In this document: positions 9,801 through 18,105 of the stretch, in pieces
Numbering within the stretch: position 1 is the first letter of the stretch
How the letters are laid out: each line of letters begins with the position of its first letter
Assembly: GCA_907163225.1 (NCBI GenBank)
Contig: OU015322.1
Location: forward strand, 3,158,060-3,222,059
Reading direction: 5' to 3'
Origin: an uncultured Rhodocyclaceae bacterium
GTDB taxonomy: Bacteria; Pseudomonadota; Gammaproteobacteria; Burkholderiales; Rhodocyclaceae
DNA length: 64,000 nucleotides
Translations under genes and position numbers: made by a program
Notes under the pieces: model-generated
Database searches by the model: none
Seen by the model: the letters and a program-made list of their open reading frames with translations, nothing else
Told to the model about the DNA's origin: nothing

Positions 9801-9933
9801 GGGGGCGGAGTCGCGGCAGCAGATCGGCTGGGTCATCGTCGGCGGCCTGCTGCTCGGCACTTTCTTCACGCTGTTCGTGGTGCCGACGGTCTACTCGATT
9901 TTGGCCGCAAAAAAGGAAAACGCGCTACCTTGA
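6895..9933 (+). CDS. RND efflux transporter permease (HAE1/AcrB-like)
   Basis: A 1012-residue inner-membrane proton/drug antiporter. It opens with MKISDLCIKRPVFATVLSLVI, has the two large periplasmic loops and 12 predicted membrane segments of the family, and the TM4 acidic pair in LVVDDAIVVLEN that relays protons. The sequence is closest in feel to the single-gene VexF/MexK-type pumps. It is coupled to the adaptor by an ATGA overlap; no outer-membrane factor follows, so it probably shares a TolC-like channel encoded elsewhere. A degenerate repeat copy lies at 8421-8450. Substrate is not deducible. Confidence 0.93.
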   Translation: MKISDLCIKRPVFATVLSLVIMLLGIVSYTRLPVREYPKIDEPVVTVGTTYRGASAEIIESQVTKPLEDSLAGIEGVEVITSISRAENSQISVRFKLERAPDSAASDVRDRVSRVRNKLPDAVDEPVIAKVEADANPVIWIAFSSDKHSALEVTDVATRIVKPRLQTLPGAADVRVFGDRKFAMRIWLDKQRLAAYQLTPADVEDALRKQNVEVPAGRIESREREFSVVANTDLKTPEEFGAVIVKTVNGYPVRVRDLGRVAIGAAEERSAVRFKGRSAVALGVIKQATANPLELSKALRAELPKITSELPEGMSANLSYDSSVFIDRSIESVFKTIGEAILLVLAIIFFFLRNLRATLIPLVTIPVSLVGAFGIMFALGFTINTLTLLALVLAIGLVVDDAIVVLENIYRHIEEGMPRMLAAQQGAKEIGFAVVAMTLTLAAVYAPVAFMTGRTGKLFIEFALTLAGAVLVSGFVALTLSPMMCSLLLKHEEQHGKAFLLVEGFLKRLNFGYKRVLTAALDHRWVVLVGFVAVAASCGVLLKALKSELAPVEDRGIIFGMFVGPEGATLDYTERYARQIEAIYSQTKDAERYFVVAGNPTVSQGISILGLTDWNDRTRRSPEIAKELFPKFGAIPGVMAFPITPPSLGQSPRERPLNFVVVTAAPYEELQKVTGQILAEVAKNPQLINVDTDLKLNKPELAVNVRRDKAADMGVPVDTIGRTLETFLGGRQVTRFKRDGEQYDVIVQVAEAERRNPDDIRDIYVRGREGSMISLENLIDVKETISPRELNHFGQRRAVTITANLAPGYTLGEAMNFMDGVANQVLKPGYAADYNGQSREFRQSSSSLAFTFGLALAFIYLVLAAQFESFRDPFIIMLTVPLSMAGALLALWLAGGTLNVYSQIGLVTLVGLITKHGILIVEFANQLQEKGMALKEAVIESAFLRLRPILMTTGAMVLGAVPLALATGAGAESRQQIGWVIVGGLLLGTFFTLFVVPTVYSILAAKKENALP
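8421..8450 (-). repeat. degenerate USS-like repeat inside the RND permease
   Basis: GAATTTTGGC, a T/A-rich middle, and TGTTGACCGC resemble the minus-strand form of the repeat, with about three core mismatches. Could be a decayed copy or chance. Confidence 0.3.
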
Positions 9934-9999
9934 TCTATTGCTTGCTGAATTTCGACAAAAACTACAAAATGTAGAAAATCAAATTCTGGAGCAGTTGGC

Positions 10000-11127
10000 A
10001 TGGATGCAAGTCTGCGCGTTTTTGTCGTCGACGATGACGAAATCATTCTCGACGTGCTGGCTGCAACCCTGGACGGCGTTTGCCAGCTGGAAACTTTTGT
10101 CTCCGCCGAGGCGTGCCTGAATCGTCTGCCAGACGTAAAGCCGGATCTCTTTCTGCTGGATGTGTCGATGCCGGTCATGGACGGCTACGCGCTTTGTCGG
10201 CACCTGAAAGACGACTGGGATACGCAAGACATTCCCGTGCTTTTCGTCTCCGCCAACGACGATAACGAAACCCGCATGCTGTGCTACGAAGCCGGTGGCG
10301 ACGATTTTATCCAGAAGCCCTTTGCGCCGACCGAACTGCTCGGCAAGCTGAAGGTGGCGGGGCGCATTCTGGGTGAAAAGAAGGCGCTGCACGAGCAGGC
10401 CGGCTATGCCCAGCGGACGGCCATGACCGCCATGGTCAGCATGGGCGAGCTGGGTGTCGTGCTGCAGTTTCTCAGCAAATCCTTTGCCTGCGACACGGTC
10501 GAAGAACTGGCCACGGCGATGATCGAAGCCATGGGTCAGTATGACCTGCAGGCCGCGGTGCAGATGCGCCTTGGCGACCAGGTGGTGTCATTGAGCCAGA
10601 ACGGGCATGACGTGCCGCTGGAGGTGTCGGTGCTCAATCACGTTCGCTAAAGCGGGCGAATTTTTCAGTTCAAATCGCGCTGCGTCTTCAACTATGGCCG
10701 TGTCACGTTGATGGTCAACAACATGCCGCTGGATGATGCCGACCGTTGTGGGCGCATTCGCGACAATGGCGCCTTGCTGGCCGAGGGCGCCGATGCCCGG
10801 CTCAAGGCGATTGAAGTTGAAGTGCTGGCGGCACGGCGGCGCGCTGGCATCGAACTGGCGTTGCCCCGGCTCTATTCGACGCTCGATGGCGTACAGAACA
10901 ACTACCGGCGTAACTGTTTCGAGCTGACCCAGGTCATGATCGATTTCCAGGAAGCCTTGACCAAGGCCTATATTCATCTTGGCTTGATGGAAACGCAGGA
11001 GGAACGCCTGAGCAACATGGCCAACGATTTCATGTTGCGGGTGGTCGGTACGCAGGACGCGTCGCTTGAGATCATCGGTCAGCTCGAAGCGCTGGCCGAT
11101 GACCTCAAACTGATGCTCAAGACTTGA
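10000..11127 (+). pseudogene. response regulator interrupted by one in-frame TAA stop
   Basis: A CheY-type receiver opens the frame: acidic pocket DDD at residues 11-13, phospho-acceptor D54 in LLDVSMPVMDG, and KPF near 109. The frame stops at TAA 10648-10650 after LNHVR, then continues in the same frame, without any frameshift, through SGRIFQFKSR and TLMVNNMPLDDADRCGRIRDN to 11127. Reading across the stop gives one 375-residue protein of normal shape, with the second half strongly helical. This points to a recent nonsense mutation, a sequencing error, or readthrough. A downstream re-start at ATG 10711 could make the helical part alone. The target process is unknown; no kinase is adjacent. 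Confidence 0.75.
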
Positions 11128-12061
11128 GAAAAGCCTCGGCTCGGGCGCCAACGTTTTCGGTCAGGGCCGGGTCCAGGCAGTCGAAATTCTCCGCCTCGAA
11201 GGAGTTGGTCAGCCAGGTGATCTGGCGTTTGGCCAGTTGGCGCGTCGCAAAGACGCCGCGGTTGCGCATTTCCGGCTTGCTGCACAGGCCATCCTGCGCT
11301 TCCCACATCTGCCGGTAACCGACGCAGCGCATCGACGGCAGGTCGGGGTGCAGCCGGTATTTCCGGCGCAGCATGGCCAGTTCTTCATCCAGGCCATCGA
11401 GCAGCATTTCGTCGAAACGGCGCTCGATACGTTTGTGCAGCACGGCGCGGTCGGAAGGCAGCAGGCTGATCGACAGAAAATCGTAGGGCGGCTTTTGCTG
11501 CGCGCTTTCGGCCAGCAGTTCCGACATCGGCCGGCCGCTCAGTCGGCAGATTTCGAGGGCGCGCTGCAGGCGCTGGCTGTCGGTCGGATGCAGTCGTGCT
11601 GCGGTCGACGGGTCGAGTGCAGCCAGTTTTGCGTGCATGGCCGGCCAGCCCTCGGTTGCCGCTTCGGCATCGATCTCGGCGCGCAGCGCAGCATCGGCCT
11701 GTGGCAACTCGGCGAGACCCTGAAGCAGGGCGCGAAAATAGAGCATGGTGCCGCCAACCAGCAGAGGCACCTTGCCGGCTGCGCTGATCTCGGCCATCGC
11801 CGTCAGTGCGTCGGCGCGAAAGCGGGCCGCCGAGTAACTTTCTTCCGGCGAAATCAGATCGATCAGGCGGTGTGGATAGCGGGCCAGTGTGGCGGCATCC
11901 GGCTTGGCCGTGCCGATATCCATGTCGCGGAAGACCTGCGCCGAGTCGACGCTGATCAGCTCGACGGGGAAACGGTCGGCCAGCGCCATGGCCAGTGCCG
12001 TCTTTCCTGATGCGGTCGGGCCCATGATCAGGATGGCTGGGGGATTGCGGGGGGGAGTCAT
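11117..12061 (-). CDS. miaA: tRNA dimethylallyltransferase
   Basis: Transfers a dimethylallyl group to A37 of tRNAs reading UNN codons. The 314-residue protein has the P-loop GPTASGKT (residues 14-21), the [18 protein letters not shown] segment, [14 protein letters not shown] and the C-terminal [10 protein letters not shown] stretch. The ATG at 12061 is chosen; a GTG at 12079 is possible. Its end overlaps the end of the interrupted response regulator by 11 bp in convergent orientation. Confidence 0.95.
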   Translation of the reverse strand: MTPPRNPPAILIMGPTASGKTALAMALADRFPVELISVDSAQVFRDMDIGTAKPDAATLARYPHRLIDLISPEESYSAARFRADALTAMAEISAAGKVPLLVGGTMLYFRALLQGLAELPQADAALRAEIDAEAATEGWPAMHAKLAALDPSTAARLHPTDSQRLQRALEICRLSGRPMSELLAESAQQKPPYDFLSISLLPSDRAVLHKRIERRFDEMLLDGLDEELAMLRRKYRLHPDLPSMRCVGYRQMWEAQDGLCSKPEMRNRGVFATRQLAKRQITWLTNSFEAENFDCLDPALTENVGARAEAFLKS

Positions 12062-12146
12062 CGCGGCGAATGCTACCACGCAGGCTGTATCGCGCTGCTT
12101 CAGTGGGCGCCAAATTTTGGCTAAAGTAATTCAATTGGTATCCGAT

Positions 12147-12165
12147 ATTGTTTAAGTTAAACAAT
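12147..12165. promoter_or_regulatory. 19-bp perfect palindrome between miaA and the PAS chemoreceptor
   Basis: ATTGTTTAAGTTAAACAAT has 9-bp arms around a single G, in an A/T-rich stretch 39 bp before the chemoreceptor ATG and 86 bp before miaA. It does not match an FNR box. Candidate operator for either gene. Confidence 0.45.
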
Positions 12166-12204
12166 CTATGGCGTTTGCCATTTCACGCGGGCCTGATTAC
12201 AACA

Positions 12205-14295
12205 ATGAAAAATAACCTGCCGGTTACGACGACAGAGCGCCCATATCCCGAGGGGCGGTATCTCGTTTCAAAAACGGATCTCAATGGCGTCATTACTTAT
12301 GCCAACGATGCGTTTGTTGAAATATCGGGCTTTAGCCGCGAAGAACTGATTGGTCAGAATCATCACATCATTCGTCATCCAGACATGCCGCCGCAGGCTT
12401 TCGGCGATCTGTGGCGGACGGTAAAGGCGGGCTACCCATGGAAAGGATTGGTCAAAAATCGTTGCAAGAATGGCGATTTTTATTGGGTCAAGGCGCTGGT
12501 TGTGCCGATTCGCAAGGACGACAAGACGGTCGGCTACATGTCGGTACGCTCGCTGCCGACGCGAGAGGAGATGGCTGGGGCCGATGCGCTTTATAAACAT
12601 CTGAATCAGAGCAAGGGCAGCCTGAGCAGCGAGCCGGCGTGGTATCAACGCCTGAGCATGAAAACGCGGCTGGCGGCCTTGCTGATATTTGTTACCGGGA
12701 TGCTGGCAGCTGTCAGCCTGCTTGGCATTCACAGCCTTGGGCAGGCGAATGATGCGGTAAAGGCAGCTTACGTCCGGCATTTGCATCCGGCCGTGGCGGT
12801 CAGCAAAATCGTAGAGCGACTGGCCGACAATCGGGCGCAATTGATGCTGGCGCTACAGCACAATCCCAAGAATGCGTTTCATACCATGCACGATCATCCG
12901 CTGGAGCGCCATCTGGATGCCATCGCCAAGAATCGAGTACAGATTGATCAGCTTCGCCAGCAATACGAGCAATTGCCCAAGAGCGAAGCCGAGCTGGCGC
13001 TGGCCAAGGCTTTTCTCGATGCCCGCGACCGCTTCGCCAGCGAGGCCATCGTGCTATCGATGGCGGCTTTGAAGGCCGGGGACTTTGATCAGGCGCAGAT
13101 GCTATTGCTGACCAAGGCCAATCCGCTCTTTCAGGAGGTCATGCAACGCGGCGATGCGCTGGCCGGGCACCTGGCCGACCAGGGCACGGCGGCACAGGCC
13201 GAGGCTCAGTCGCGCTATGACCGGACGCTCACTGTCACCCTGTTGCTGGCGGGAACGGCTATTTTGCTGGTTGCCGTGTTTGGCTGGCTGCTGGTGCGCT
13301 CGCTGTCGAATAAAATGAACCGCATCATTCATCACTTCAGCCGCATGGGGCAGGGCAATCTGGCCGATGAGGTGGATATTTGCGGTCGTGATGAGGCCGG
13401 GCTGGCGCTGACCGAGCTGGCGACCATGCAGGTTAGCCTGAAGGTCATGCTCGACGAAATTCGTGCTGCCAGTCGGCAGATTGAGACTCAAGCGCGCTCA
13501 GTCGAGTGGCAGACAGCGAATGTGGTCGACCAGTCCGAACAGCAGCGCGACAAGGCAAGCAGCGTTGCCGCCGCGACCGAGGAGTTCAGCCAGTCGGTGC
13601 GCAGTGTGGCGGAGTCCGCCAACGAGACGGCGACGGCGGCGAAGGAGTCGCAAATGTTGGTGGCAGCAGCACAGGAAAGCATGGACAAAAGCATGCGGGC
13701 GACCGGCCGCGTGGTCGAGTCGGTGCAGAGTTCGAGTCAGACGATCCAGGCGCTGAATCAGGCAATCGCCAAGATTGGCGACATCACCAGCGTTATCCGC
13801 GAGATTGCCGATCAGACTAATTTGCTGGCGCTCAATGCGGCGATTGAAGCGGCGCGGGCCGGCGAGGCCGGGCGCGGGTTTGCGGTGGTTGCCGATGAGG
13901 TACGTAAGCTGGCCGAGCGGACGGCTACGTCGACATCGGATATCGCCAGGAATGTGGCGGAAATCCGTCAAGTGACCGATAAGGCTGTTGCCTCGATGGC
14001 CGATGCGGTGGCCGAGGTAGAGACTGGTATCGGGCTGATTCGTGAGAGTGGCAGCGGACTGAGTCTGATCACGGCGAGCAGCGATCATGTCAACGGCCTG
14101 GCTCATGACATCGCCAATGCCTCGGGGGAACAGGTCATGGCCAGCGAACTGGTCGCCCGCAACATGGAGCGAGTGGCCGAGCTGGTTGACGGCAATATGA
14201 TGGCAGCCAGCGAGGCAAAATCCGCGGTCGATAATCTGGTTCGCTCGTCCGATTTCCTTAACCGTATCGTTGGCCGTTTCCAGCTGAGTCGCTGA
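12205..14295 (+). CDS. PAS-domain methyl-accepting chemotaxis protein (Aer-like)
   Basis: A 696-residue chemoreceptor. The N-terminal PAS domain (about 20-130; [19 protein letters not shown]) resembles the redox/energy-sensing domain of Aer. Two membrane segments (about 160-178 and 350-372) flank a periplasmic helical domain, followed by HAMP and a long signalling domain with the hairpin tip [19 protein letters not shown]. The start at ATG 12205 gives the expected N-terminus. It stands alone, preceded by the palindrome at 12147, and feeds a CheA/CheW complex encoded elsewhere. Confidence 0.92.
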   Translation: MKNNLPVTTTERPYPEGRYLVSKTDLNGVITYANDAFVEISGFSREELIGQNHHIIRHPDMPPQAFGDLWRTVKAGYPWKGLVKNRCKNGDFYWVKALVVPIRKDDKTVGYMSVRSLPTREEMAGADALYKHLNQSKGSLSSEPAWYQRLSMKTRLAALLIFVTGMLAAVSLLGIHSLGQANDAVKAAYVRHLHPAVAVSKIVERLADNRAQLMLALQHNPKNAFHTMHDHPLERHLDAIAKNRVQIDQLRQQYEQLPKSEAELALAKAFLDARDRFASEAIVLSMAALKAGDFDQAQMLLLTKANPLFQEVMQRGDALAGHLADQGTAAQAEAQSRYDRTLTVTLLLAGTAILLVAVFGWLLVRSLSNKMNRIIHHFSRMGQGNLADEVDICGRDEAGLALTELATMQVSLKVMLDEIRAASRQIETQARSVEWQTANVVDQSEQQRDKASSVAAATEEFSQSVRSVAESANETATAAKESQMLVAAAQESMDKSMRATGRVVESVQSSSQTIQALNQAIAKIGDITSVIREIADQTNLLALNAAIEAARAGEAGRGFAVVADEVRKLAERTATSTSDIARNVAEIRQVTDKAVASMADAVAEVETGIGLIRESGSGLSLITASSDHVNGLAHDIANASGEQVMASELVARNMERVAELVDGNMMAASEAKSAVDNLVRSSDFLNRIVGRFQLSR

Positions 14296-14305
14296 TTTTT
14301 TTTGG

Positions 14306-14327
14306 CCTGAGGGCGGTTGCGCTCAGG
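14306..14327 (+). terminator. hairpin after the PAS chemoreceptor
   Basis: CCTGAG/CTCAGG stem around a 10-nt loop, 11 bp after the stop codon; no T run follows, so termination may be weak. Confidence 0.3.
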
Positions 14328-14354
14328 TAGCTGCCCGTCTCCCCGGTGGCGGCC

Positions 14355-14360
14355 TATAAT
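14355..14360 (+). promoter_or_regulatory. consensus -10 box TATAAT before the zinc-ribbon gene
   Basis: Perfect TATAAT 25 bp before the ATG at 14385, with a poor -35. A ribosome-binding site AGGGAG follows at 14374-14379. Confidence 0.5.
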
Positions 14361-14384
14361 CGGCAAAACGTTCAGGGAGTCACC

Positions 14385-14618
14385 ATGCCGCTCGTTCCAT
14401 GCCGCGCCTGCGGCCATCAGGTCGATACTTCGGCCGTCGCCTGCCCCGGCTGCGGGGCGACCAATCCGGGGCACAAAATGAGCAAGCAGCGCTCCGATCT
14501 GATTGTGCTGCTCATTCAGCTGATCGCCGGTTTTGCGTTGCTCTTCGCCGTCGGCAGTTACGCTTGGCACACTGTCGGGCCGATTATCAAGAACCAGTTG
14601 AGCAAGCAGGCGCAGTAA
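14385..14618 (+). CDS. small zinc-ribbon membrane protein
   Basis: A 77-residue protein with an N-terminal rubredoxin-like zinc ribbon (C6xxC9 and C20xxC23) and a single C-terminal membrane helix (about 40-62). The ATG at 14385 is chosen because of AGGGAG upstream and a TATAAT box; an in-frame upstream start would lie inside the promoter. Function is unknown; such proteins are common and often sit at the membrane with the ribbon in the cytoplasm. Confidence 0.75.
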   Translation: MPLVPCRACGHQVDTSAVACPGCGATNPGHKMSKQRSDLIVLLIQLIAGFALLFAVGSYAWHTVGPIIKNQLSKQAQ

Positions 14619-14654
14619 AAAGCGGCGCAGGGTCAGGTGTTTGCCGGTTTGTTA

Positions 14655-14687
14655 CGGTCGACCGGAAAATTTGCTCAAAATTGAAAT
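14655..14687 (+). repeat. dispersed USS-like repeat, copy 5 (intergenic)
   Basis: Core CGGTCGACCGG 14655-14665 (one change makes it a perfect palindrome), AAAATTT tract, GCTC, then AAAATTGAAATTT. One of the best copies; between convergent genes. Confidence 0.88.
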
Positions 14688-14697
14688 TTCCCCGGCC

Positions 14698-15450
14698 TTA
14701 TGGCCACAGGCTTTCCAGCTTGATGCGTGCATCGTGGTAATCGCGGCGGATTTCGTCGCGTGTGCCGCGTGAAATCCGGCTGAGCGGCCGCCACAGCGGC
14801 TCGGGCACGCCGGCCAGCGTCGCGTGCATGCCGATCAGGGCGGTGGCCGGGATCGGCGTGATGTCGCCGGTCGATTCCAGGGCGGCAGTTTCGGTGCCGA
14901 GATGGGCTGCGAGCAGGAAAAGATGGCGCAGGCGCAGTGAGCCGACCGCTTCAATGCGCCCGGCGATGCCGGCTGGATCTTCTTCGATGCGCTGGGTGAG
15001 TTGCCCGAAATCGGCGGCGGTGCGCACCGGCAGGCGGGCGACCGGGGCAACGCCCAGTTGGTCGGCCAGCTCGTTCAGGTGGCGGATATGCCCGTCAACC
15101 GGCTGCGACAGTTGCGCCATGACGTCGTCAGGCTGTTGCCCGTAGCCGCCCAGCCACTGGCTCAGGTAGCCGTATTCGAAACCCAGTTGGAAAACACGCC
15201 GGGGAAATTTCGGGTCCAGCGCCGCTTCGCGCGGCTTTGATTTTTCGGCGATCTCGACAGCCTCGGCGGCATGGGTTTGCGCCGGGTCATTGACCGTCCA
15301 GCCTTGATGCGCCAGTTGGCTGGCTCCGGCCATCCAGATTTCCTGAATGCCAAGATAGAGCAGGGTGATGGCCACCGTCGCCAGCACGAAACGGCGCTGC
15401 TCGCGCCAGCGAGGTTGGGTCTGGGCTGCGTTGGTGGCGGGCTTGGTCAA
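14698..15450 (-). CDS. predicted membrane-anchored protein of unknown function
   Basis: A 250-residue protein with one N-terminal membrane helix (about 22-40) and a helical remainder rich in leucine and alanine. I do not recognise the family. The start is a TTG at 15448-15450 preceded by a good ribosome-binding site (CAGGGAA on the minus strand); no ATG fits the N-terminal helix. It diverges from the larger membrane protein at 15515, with 64 bp between, which may be a shared promoter region. Confidence 0.7.
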   Translation of the reverse strand: MTKPATNAAQTQPRWREQRRFVLATVAITLLYLGIQEIWMAGASQLAHQGWTVNDPAQTHAAEAVEIAEKSKPREAALDPKFPRRVFQLGFEYGYLSQWLGGYGQQPDDVMAQLSQPVDGHIRHLNELADQLGVAPVARLPVRTAADFGQLTQRIEEDPAGIAGRIEAVGSLRLRHLFLLAAHLGTETAALESTGDITPIPATALIGMHATLAGVPEPLWRPLSRISRGTRDEIRRDYHDARIKLESLWP

Positions 15451-15514
15451 AACAGTTCCCTGACAATGACGTTAGCAGTAGGCTAGCACCATTCTGGCCA
15501 GTCGGGAGTGAGCG

Positions 15515-17089
15515 ATGAATGGCGGCGAACTGAGTGGGCATTTTATGAACAGCGTGCTGGTGACTGTTGTTGTCGCGCTGTTCGTGCTGTGGCGCTATCG
15601 GCTGGCCATTCTCGGCGGCATGATGCAGGGCGACGGTGCCGTCCTGGCGCTGCCTGAGGTGCTGCCCGTCGAGGCTGCCCCGACATCTGCGGCAGCCGAT
15701 CTTCGCGCCCACGAGCGTTCGATGCGCCGGCGCAATGCCGCCGCCTGGCTGGCGACCACCTTGGTTTGCGGGCTGCCGATGGCCATCGCCTACCTGTGGG
15801 TGGGCGACATGGGTTTGTCACCGGCCCAGGTTCTGGCGATTACCTTTTGCTATGCGATGGCTGCCTTGCCGATGATCGCCGTGTCGCTCGCCTTGTCGCC
15901 GCTGAGAATTGTCGGCAGTTTTGTTGCGATGATGGTCGGCTTCGCGCTGATCGTTTTGGCCGCCGCCGCCGTACAACGTCTGCTCGGCGGCCGGCCGGTC
16001 GACTGGAAAATCTTGGGCCTTTTTGCGCTGTTCTTCCAGATGGCCTGGAGCCAGCTGTGGATGGCCGGCCTGTTCTGGCTGATGTCGTGGCCGGCACGTC
16101 TGCGCGGCGTGGCGCCGATCACCTTTGCTGCCGTGCTGGTCTTCGGCTTGGCGCCCTTTGCCGGTTCCCGTTTGACCGCGCTGCTGGCAGGCACTGATTT
16201 TGGTACGCCGTGGGTGTTGAAGCTGGGGCTGAACGGCGTTTTCATGATCATCGCCCTGCCGGTTGGCTGGCTCGCCTGGCTGCGCCTGCGCAAGCTGGCT
16301 GGCGACTACGAAGCCAAGCGTTTTTCCGACGCGCAATTGCTGGCCCGCACCTGGTGGCTGATCCTGGTGGCGACCATCGGGCTTGAAATTCTCGTTGCAA
16401 GAGAGCAGCCGGGCTTTGCCCTGCTACTGACCGCCGGTGAGATCGCCCTGTTTGGGCCGGTCAATGGCTGGCTGATGAAGCGGTTCGGGGTCGCCGGGCG
16501 GGCTGTTGCGACGCCGAAGCGAACCTTGCTGCTGCTCCGCATCTTCGGCTACACCGCACGCACCGAGCGGCTGTTCGACCGGGTGGCGGCGCGCTGGCGG
16601 CTGATTGGCCCGGTCACCATGATCGCCGCGCCCGATGTCACCGCCCGCACCATCGATGCCGGTGACTACCTGCGCTGGCTGACCGGGCGGGTCGATGAGC
16701 TGTTCGTCACCTCACGTGCCAGTCTTGACGCCAAGCTGGCGACGCTCGATCTGGCGCCTGACCCGGATGGCCGCTTTCGCATCAACGAATTCTGCTGCCG
16801 CGATTCGAGCTGGCAGGCCACCATCGTTGAACTGATGCACCGTGCCGACGCGGTGATCATGGACGTTCGCGGCATCACCCAGGCGCGGCGCGGCTGCGAG
16901 TTCGAGTTGCAGCAGCTCGCCCAGCGTCTGCCGCCGCAACGGCTGGTGCTGGTGGTTGACGACAGCACCGACAAAACGGTGCTGCAAGCCGCATTCGGCC
17001 CCGGTTTGCGCGACGTGCGCATGGTCGAGATTCGCCGCAGCGGGGATGCGGACAAGGCATTTGATGCCTTGATCGAGGCGGCGGCCTGA
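15515..17089 (+). CDS. polytopic membrane protein with a C-terminal cytoplasmic alpha/beta domain
   Basis: A 524-residue protein. The first 320 residues contain about eight predicted membrane segments. The last 200 residues form a soluble domain: LLLLRIFGYTARTERLFDRV, then GPVTMIAAPD, a conserved-looking INEFCCRDSSW, ADAVIMDVRGI and GCEFELQQLA. The order, with alternating strands and helices and a buried FEL, is reminiscent of TIR/SEFIR-like or nucleotide-binding folds, but I cannot assign it. The ATG at 15515 has GGGAG upstream. No enzymatic partner is adjacent. Function unknown; a signalling or stress role is only a guess. Confidence 0.75.
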   Translation: MNGGELSGHFMNSVLVTVVVALFVLWRYRLAILGGMMQGDGAVLALPEVLPVEAAPTSAAADLRAHERSMRRRNAAAWLATTLVCGLPMAIAYLWVGDMGLSPAQVLAITFCYAMAALPMIAVSLALSPLRIVGSFVAMMVGFALIVLAAAAVQRLLGGRPVDWKILGLFALFFQMAWSQLWMAGLFWLMSWPARLRGVAPITFAAVLVFGLAPFAGSRLTALLAGTDFGTPWVLKLGLNGVFMIIALPVGWLAWLRLRKLAGDYEAKRFSDAQLLARTWWLILVATIGLEILVAREQPGFALLLTAGEIALFGPVNGWLMKRFGVAGRAVATPKRTLLLLRIFGYTARTERLFDRVAARWRLIGPVTMIAAPDVTARTIDAGDYLRWLTGRVDELFVTSRASLDAKLATLDLAPDPDGRFRINEFCCRDSSWQATIVELMHRADAVIMDVRGITQARRGCEFELQQLAQRLPPQRLVLVVDDSTDKTVLQAAFGPGLRDVRMVEIRRSGDADKAFDALIEAAA

Positions 17090-17107
17090 ATCGACGTCGG
17101 GAAAGAT

Positions 17108-17137
17108 TTAATTTTGGTCAGAATTTCCGGTTGACCG
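17108..17137 (-). repeat. dispersed USS-like repeat, copy 6 (intergenic)
   Basis: Core CCGGTTGACCG 17127-17137, AATTT tract 17122-17126, spacer, TTAATTTT 17108-17115. Between convergent genes. Confidence 0.85.
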
Positions 17138-17188
17138 TAGAAGGCGGCGAGGCGCGCCGAATTTGCTACTGACGACGTAGCGCGCGGT

Positions 17189-17680
17189 TCATCGGCGCCG
17201 TGCGTAGAAAAATCCGATGACGAAAGCCGCAATCAGCGCCCATTTTCCGGTGGCGACCACGCCGGCCAGCAGGTACGCGCCGGCCATCGGGCTGGCGTTG
17301 TCGGCGACGAAGCCGAGATGAAGCAGGTTTTCACCGGCGTCCAGCACAGCGGCCAGTGGCAGGGCCCAGGTGAGAAAAATGCGGGCGGTGTTGTTCGGCG
17401 TGTCGGCGGGAACGGCATGCCTTGCCAGCAGATAGCCGAAGACCGCGTAGCTCGTCAGAAACGGAAAGTCGATGAAAAAATGGCTGCGGAAACGCTCAAC
17501 GCCGATCGGCCCCCACTGGGCCAGAACGGCTTTGAAGGCCGCTTCGCCGTAGGTGAACTGGATGACCGGAATGCTCGGCGATAGGGGTGCCGAATGGATG
17601 GCCATCGCGGCAAAAAGGAGCAAAGCCAGAGCGCCGGATAGCCAGAGTCGCCGGTGATCAGCCGGATGACCTGGCTTCAT
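17189..17680 (-). CDS. predicted four-helix membrane protein of unknown function
   Basis: A 163-residue hydrophobic protein with four predicted membrane segments (about 11-28, 68-86, 101-118, 133-158) and a short basic C-terminus. I do not recognise the family. The ATG at 17678-17680 has no strong ribosome-binding site. It stands alone on the minus strand with a 425-bp gap upstream. Confidence 0.65.
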   Translation of the reverse strand: MKPGHPADHRRLWLSGALALLLFAAMAIHSAPLSPSIPVIQFTYGEAAFKAVLAQWGPIGVERFRSHFFIDFPFLTSYAVFGYLLARHAVPADTPNNTARIFLTWALPLAAVLDAGENLLHLGFVADNASPMAGAYLLAGVVATGKWALIAAFVIGFFYARRR

Positions 17681-17927
17681 GGTCGGCGCCGGCCCAAATT
17701 TTCACGTTGATTCATTGTCACTCCCGCCCACTTGGTCGCCCGCCAAAAATAGCCGAAATCATTGTCTCGCCGAAAAATGGAGACGGAAAGCAGGCTGAAC
17801 CTGAACCTCTCCCGCATGGCAAATCGGGCAACGAATCCATCGGCTTTCCCGGCGCGCTTCGCCCAAAGGAATTGGCCGATTGATCGGGAGCCTACGAAGT
17901 TTTTACGGGGCATGCAAGGATGGGAGC

Positions 17928-17949
17928 GGCCCGCCGGGCCTTTGTTTTT
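17928..17949 (+). terminator. Rho-independent terminator without an obvious upstream protein gene
   Basis: GGCCC GCC GGGCC stem followed by TTTGTTTTT. Confidence 0.6.
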
Positions 17950-17971
17950 GACCAAAATTTCCGGTTGACCG
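17942..17971 (-). repeat. dispersed USS-like repeat, copy 7 (intergenic, abutting the terminator)
   Basis: Core CCGGTTGACCG 17961-17971, AAAATTT tract 17954-17960, second tract TTGTTTTT shared with the terminator T run. Confidence 0.85.
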
Positions 17972-18105
17972 TGTGACCCGCCCTCGTTTCGGTGGCGTCC
18001 AAACTTTGCGTGGCAAGGTGCGCTCGAATGTGAGCAATTTCCTGTGCTTCGCCCGGGGCATCGTTGATAATCACCGTCACCGCTCAACGCCACTCAGGTT
18101 TCGAC

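Larger units (their letters stand above)
17681..18105. other. 425-bp gene-poor region with a terminator and a repeat
   Basis: No convincing protein gene. It holds complementary CTCCCG/CGGGAG blocks (around 17809 and 17885), a strong plus-strand terminator (17928-17949) with no protein gene upstream of it, and repeat copy 7. A small plus-strand RNA ending at the terminator is possible. Open frames across it on the minus strand are partly repeat-encoded and lack start signals. Confidence 0.5.

Noticed and set aside
17677..18093. 138-codon minus-strand frame in the gap between the membrane protein and transglycosylase genes
   Set aside because: Contains a repeat-encoded GQPEILV segment, no similarity and no start signal; it runs through a terminator.
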